Assembly (NCBI RefSeq): GCF_000511385.1
Contig: NC_023137.1
Location: 619,501 to 683,500 of the forward strand
Origin: Phaeobacter gallaeciensis DSM 26640
Lineage (GTDB): Bacteria > Pseudomonadota > Alphaproteobacteria > Rhodobacterales > Rhodobacteraceae
Length of the DNA: 64,000 nt
Reading direction: 5' to 3'
In this document: positions 61,051-64,000 of the stretch, in pieces
How the letters are laid out: every line of letters begins with the position of its first letter
Numbering within the stretch: the first letter of the stretch is position 1
The notes under the pieces: generated by a model
Databases searched by the model: none
Seen by the model: the letters and a program-made list of their open reading frames with translations, nothing else
What the model was told of the DNA's origin: nothing
Made by a program: the position numbers and the translations under genes

Positions 61051-62336
61051 CCCACCACCTTGGTGCGCGCGCTGATCCCCCGTGCGACGCGCACGGCGCT
61101 GGCAAAACCGTCTTCATGGAAGCCGTGGCGCAAGTAAGCACCTGCAAACCAAGTGTTGTTCTGGCCTTGGATGTCGCCGATTTGGCTCTGCGCGCGCAGG
61201 GCTGCCGTATCAAACACCGGGTGACGGAAGGTTTTCTGATCGTAGATCAGATCGCTTTGCACATCTTTTACCGGATTCAGGGAGACAAAAAGCGGGTCAT
61301 TTTCATCGATGTTCTGAAGCCGGTTCATCCAGTATGTGACGCCGATGGCTGCCCGGTCATCGCGGGTGTCGGCCTTGTAGACCCAGGAGGACCAACAGGC
61401 GCGGCGGCGTGGCATCTGTGCGCTGTCATGATGCAGGATCATTTCATTGTCCTGATAACGCATAACCCCCAGCGTTGTCTGTTCTGCGCGCGTTGGCTGG
61501 CTCAGCAGGCGCAGGCTGTCGTCCGAATGGCAGGCCATGACCACCTGATCAAAATTCTCGCTGGTGCCGTCAGGCAGATGGATACACACGCCCTCTGCAG
61601 CGCGCTCGACACTGCGCACTGGGGTGCCGGGACGCAGCTGACAGCCCATCTGTTCCAGTCGGCTGGTCAGACGGCGCACATATTCGATGCTGCCACCTTT
61701 GACCGTCCACCACTGGTGTTGACCTGAGGCACTGAGCAAGGCGTGATTGCGGAAAAACCGCACCAGCGACTGGGCTGGAAAGCCACGGATCTCATCAGGT
61801 GGGGTGGACCAGATCGCGCCACAGATCGGCATCAGATAGTAGCGCTGGAACCAATCCCCCAATTGCAGATCATTGACCAACTCACCAATGGTGACGCTGT
61901 CGCTCTTGGCCACTTGTTCGGCATTGGCGTTGAAGCGCAGGATGTCCCTGACCATGCGGAAAAATGCGGGTCGCGCAATATTGCGACGCTGCCCGAGCAG
62001 CGCCCCAAGATCTCGCAGCCCGTATTCCACGCGTCCATCACCGATGCTGGCGCCAAAACTCATGTCGCTTTTGACAACGGGAACCTCCAAATCGCGAAAC
62101 ATCGACGTCAAATGCGGGTAATTCACATAATTGAAGACGATGAAGCCAGTATCGACGGGCTGATCCCCATTGCGCCCTGCCATCACCGTGCGGGCATGAC
62201 CGCCCAGCCGCGGGGCGGCCTCAAATAGGGTGACATTATGCGTCTTTGCCAGCAGCCAGGCTGTGGCCAGCCCGGAAATCCCGCCGCCAACAACGGCGAT
62301 ACGCTCGCGAGCGGATGATAATGCGTCAAAGGACAT
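61047..62336 (-). CDS. FAD-dependent amine-oxidase-like oxidoreductase
   Basis: The 429-residue flavoprotein has the dinucleotide motif VVGGGISGLATAWLLAKT and the GG doublet RLGGHARTV. A C-terminal FAD contact reads WFAGAYLRHGFHEDGFASAVR. Related proteins in rpoE-chrR loci are candidates for fatty-acid desaturation. It is first in an eight-gene operon, divergent from rpoE, with a predicted RpoE promoter at 62364-62390. Confidence 0.87.
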   Translation of the reverse strand: MSFDALSSARERIAVVGGGISGLATAWLLAKTHNVTLFEAAPRLGGHARTVMAGRNGDQPVDTGFIVFNYVNYPHLTSMFRDLEVPVVKSDMSFGASIGDGRVEYGLRDLGALLGQRRNIARPAFFRMVRDILRFNANAEQVAKSDSVTIGELVNDLQLGDWFQRYYLMPICGAIWSTPPDEIRGFPAQSLVRFFRNHALLSASGQHQWWTVKGGSIEYVRRLTSRLEQMGCQLRPGTPVRSVERAAEGVCIHLPDGTSENFDQVVMACHSDDSLRLLSQPTRAEQTTLGVMRYQDNEMILHHDSAQMPRRRACWSSWVYKADTRDDRAAIGVTYWMNRLQNIDENDPLFVSLNPVKDVQSDLIYDQKTFRHPVFDTAALRAQSQIGDIQGQNNTWFAGAYLRHGFHEDGFASAVRVARGISARTKVVG

Positions 62337-62363
62337 GCTGTCTCCATCTGTGATTTCAAGTTG

Positions 62364-62390
62364 TTACGCGGCTTCTGCCCGAGCGGATCA
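62364..62390 (-). promoter_or_regulatory. Predicted RpoE promoter of the eight-gene lipid operon
   Basis: On the minus strand TGATCC (62390-62385), 15 nt, then GCGTAA (62369-62364). The -10 element ends 27 nt before the ATG. The same hexamers at the same spacing occur on the plus strand in front of rpoE. TGATCC is the known -35 type of Rhodobacter RpoE promoters. Confidence 0.75.
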
Positions 62391-62450
62391 AAAAAGGTGA
62401 CAGCAGATTTTGGTGAATTGGGAAAAATACGAAAAAAATCCGGCGCAAAG

Positions 62451-62477
62451 TGATCCATCACCGGAAAACGAGCGTAA
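62451..62477 (+). promoter_or_regulatory. Predicted RpoE promoter of rpoE-chrR (autoregulation)
   Basis: TGATCC (62451-62456), 15 nt, GCGTAA (62472-62477). It is identical in both hexamers and spacing to the divergent copy. Transcription would start near 62485, giving a leader of about 90 nt before GTG 62578. Confidence 0.75.
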
Positions 62478-62577
62478 TGCATACATGTTGACCACGCTGA
62501 GCGATCCAACTCTTGTAGCCCCTGCGCCACCCGTTACGGTAGACCGTGACACAAGTGCATCGTGCGAAAGGAAAAAA

Positions 62578-63135
62578 GTGGAACGGGAGAGCTTGTCTGA
62601 TCAGACACTCTGGATGCTGGCCGTGCGCGATAATCGCTGCAAGGTGGCGTTTGGACGGCTGTTCGACTATTTTGCGCCGCGCCTCAAGGGGGTGATCTGC
62701 CGGTCCGGTATGCCGCCCAGTCAGGCCGAAGAGGTGGTGCAAGACGTCATGCTGACCGTGTGGCGCAAATCGGCAATGTTTGATCCGGAGCGGGCGCAGG
62801 TGTCGGCCTGGATTTACCAGATCGCCCGCAACAGGCAGATCGACGTGATCCGCAAGGAGCGGCGACCGATACCGGAAGAGCTGAAGCTTCCGGAAGAAAC
62901 ACAGGAAGATGCAGCGCAGATTCTGGCGCTGGATCAGGAAACATCGAAGCTGCGCGCCGCCCTTGCGCGGTTGAAACCTGCTCAGCGTGAGATGGTCGAA
63001 AAGGCCTATCTGGGCGAGCTGACCCATGCGGACATCCGGGAGCAAACCGGGCTGCCGCTGGGAACAATCAAATCCCGCATCCGCCTCGGACTTGAGCGGT
63101 TGCGTCACGAGTTGAAGGAACAAGGACTATCATGA
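62578..63135 (+). CDS. rpoE: ECF sigma factor RpoE (singlet-oxygen type)
   Basis: From GTG 62578 the protein has 185 residues, usual for this group. Region 2 is RLFDYFAPRLKGVICRSGMPPSQAEEVVQDVMLTVWRK-like and starts near residue 22. Region 4 carries the helix-turn-helix LTHADIREQTGLPLGTIKSRI. GTG has AAAGGA six bases upstream; ATG 62485 would lie at the predicted transcription start, and longer frames would cover the promoter. It overlaps chrR by four bases. It should drive its own gene and the divergent lipid operon under singlet oxygen. Confidence 0.88.
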   Translation: MERESLSDQTLWMLAVRDNRCKVAFGRLFDYFAPRLKGVICRSGMPPSQAEEVVQDVMLTVWRKSAMFDPERAQVSAWIYQIARNRQIDVIRKERRPIPEELKLPEETQEDAAQILALDQETSKLRAALARLKPAQREMVEKAYLGELTHADIREQTGLPLGTIKSRIRLGLERLRHELKEQGLS

Positions 63136-63767
63136 CCGGCGTACGCCATCATATCCCTGACCCGTTGTTGGTGGCTTACGCCTCTGGCAACCTCCCTTAT
63201 GCCTATTCGCTGGTCGTAGCGACGCATCTGTCGATGTGTGACAGCTGCCGCACCCGGTTGGCTGCGCATCAGGCTGTTGGAGGTTCCGTGTTGGAAGCCT
63301 GCGGCACGCGGGATCTGTCGAATGATCTGCGGGATCGCGTGTTCGCTGAGTTGGATGAGCCTTATGAGGAGGCGCCGCAATTTACCCGTTCCGGCATTTT
63401 TCCGGCGCCAGTCATGCAGGCGCTTGGTGGCTTGCCGCCCAAGTGGAAATCCCTTGGTATGGGGGTGCGCCAATCCATCCTGAGCCATGACGACGGGGGC
63501 AGCGTTCGGCTGTTGTATATCCCGTCGGGGCAGGCGGTACCGGACCATGGCCACAATGGGCTGGAGCTGACATTGGTGCTGCAGGGCGCGTTTCGTGATG
63601 AGACAGGGCGCTTCGGCGTTGGCGATCTGGAAGTCGCCAATGATGATCTGGAACACACGCCGATCGCCGAGGAGGGTGAGACCTGCATTTGTCTGGCCGC
63701 GACCGATGCCGCGCTGCGGTTCCGGTCGCTGGTACCGCGCCTGCTGCAACCGATCTTCCGTATCTGA
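63132..63767 (+). CDS. chrR: Anti-sigma factor ChrR
   Basis: The 211-residue zinc protein has an N-terminal anti-sigma domain with ligands His7, His32, Cys36 and Cys39 (HLSMCDSC). The C-terminal cupin (about 115-205) has the metal set HGHNGLE and LEHTP. ChrR holds RpoE inactive and is lost under singlet oxygen. The ATGA overlap with rpoE ensures paired synthesis. Confidence 0.9.
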   Translation: MTGVRHHIPDPLLVAYASGNLPYAYSLVVATHLSMCDSCRTRLAAHQAVGGSVLEACGTRDLSNDLRDRVFAELDEPYEEAPQFTRSGIFPAPVMQALGGLPPKWKSLGMGVRQSILSHDDGGSVRLLYIPSGQAVPDHGHNGLELTLVLQGAFRDETGRFGVGDLEVANDDLEHTPIAEEGETCICLAATDAALRFRSLVPRLLQPIFRI

Positions 63768-63822
63768 ACATATAAGAGGACGCGTCTGGCCAAGGTTGGC
63801 AGGGTCATCCGGTTATGAGAAA

Positions 63823-63847
63823 GGGCTGCCCGAGGGCAGCCCTTTTT
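63823..63847. terminator. Terminator between chrR and gap
   Basis: GGGCTGCC (63823-63830), loop CGAG, GGCAGCCC (63835-63842), followed by TTTTT and preceded by AAA. It acts on both convergent units. Confidence 0.9.
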
Positions 63848-63875
63848 GCGTAGTCATGGATGGCAGTTCTGGCGT

Positions 63876-64000
63876 TCAGCCATTCATCACCTTGCCCATG
63901 TGGCGGCCGGTGTCGACCATCCGGTTGGAGAACCCCCATTCATTGTCATACCAGCTGACAACACGGACCAACCCTTCGGCGGTGACTGCGGTCTGCGGCG
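63876..64000 (-). CDS. gap: Glyceraldehyde-3-phosphate dehydrogenase (C-terminal end only)
   Basis: The minus strand from the right edge reads 40 codons ending at TGA 63876-63878. It contains the diagnostic C-terminal GAPDH block [16 protein letters not shown]. The remainder lies outside the window. It would oxidise the glyceraldehyde-3-P made by Eda. Confidence 0.9.
   Translation of the reverse strand, partial: PQTAVTAEGLVRVVSWYDNEWGFSNRMVDTGRHMGKVMNG

Noticed and set aside
62410..62577. N-terminal extension of rpoE
   Set aside because: It would run through the predicted RpoE promoter and transcription start; GTG 62578 has a strong ribosome-binding site and gives a normal family length.

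Overview
The window reads as chromosome of a Roseobacter-group alphaproteobacterium (Rhodobacteraceae; Phaeobacter/Ruegeria-like). This rests on protein content: FrcBCAK fructose uptake, an Entner-Doudoroff operon, a tungsten formate dehydrogenase locus with DUF3305/DUF3306 genes, and an RpoE-ChrR singlet-oxygen locus. The DNA is GC-rich and gene-dense with many ATGA overlaps. I see no rRNA, tRNA, CRISPR array, prophage or insertion sequence. Species is not determined.

Layout. (1) 1-5.4 kb: ROK regulator (cut by the window edge) divergent from frcBCAK and a PfkB fructokinase. (2) 5.6-11.8 kb: a GFA-domain protein, then pgi-zwf-edd-eda on the minus strand behind a LacI-type palindrome; no pgl gene is present. 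(3) 11.9-22.6 kb: two divergent amino-sugar operons. The minus one is murQ, a binding-protein-dependent sugar ABC transporter, a Gfo/Idh dehydrogenase and the MalK-type ATPase. The plus one is a BadF-type sugar kinase, a GntR/UTRA regulator, a SIS-domain GlcN-6-P deaminase and nagA. A 17-bp motif occurs once in front of each. (4) 22.6-27.4 kb: a gamma-butyrobetaine-type dioxygenase, a class III CoA-transferase and a CocE-type hydrolase. (5) 27.6-31.3 kb: a gtr-like locus (GtrB, GtrA, a methyltransferase, a GtrII-like membrane protein). (6) 31.4-35.0 kb: nadA-nadB-nadC on the minus strand.

(7) 35.3-55.2 kb is the most remarkable stretch: one formate dehydrogenase province. It contains tungstate import (tupBCA), an Mrp/ApbC-type Fe-S carrier, a ligase-like DUF4444 protein, a cytochrome fused to a shrunken tungstate-binding-protein-like domain, a 649-residue polyferredoxin, DUF3305/DUF3306 proteins, a TorD-like chaperone, a small Tat protein, the three FDH subunits, a WD40-cytochrome c fusion, a 41-residue membrane peptide, an NtrC-like regulator without the GAFTGA loop, and a large sensor kinase. 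Nearly identical 15-bp inverted repeats lie upstream of tupB and of the DUF3305-FDH operon, which suggests joint control of metal supply and enzyme synthesis.

(8) 55.4-63.8 kb: an eight-gene minus-strand operon (FAD oxidoreductase, DUF1365, Cfa-like methyltransferase, chalcone-isomerase-like protein, MFS carrier, DUF3833, two SDRs) divergent from rpoE-chrR. Both directions carry TGATCC-N15-GCGTAA, so both are predicted RpoE targets. The end of gap (GAPDH) enters from the right.

Functionally, fructose, glucose and amino sugars converge on fructose-6-P or glucose-6-P and drain through pgi-zwf-edd-eda. The FDH province supplies formate oxidation to the respiratory chain. The RpoE operon handles membrane-lipid responses to singlet oxygen.
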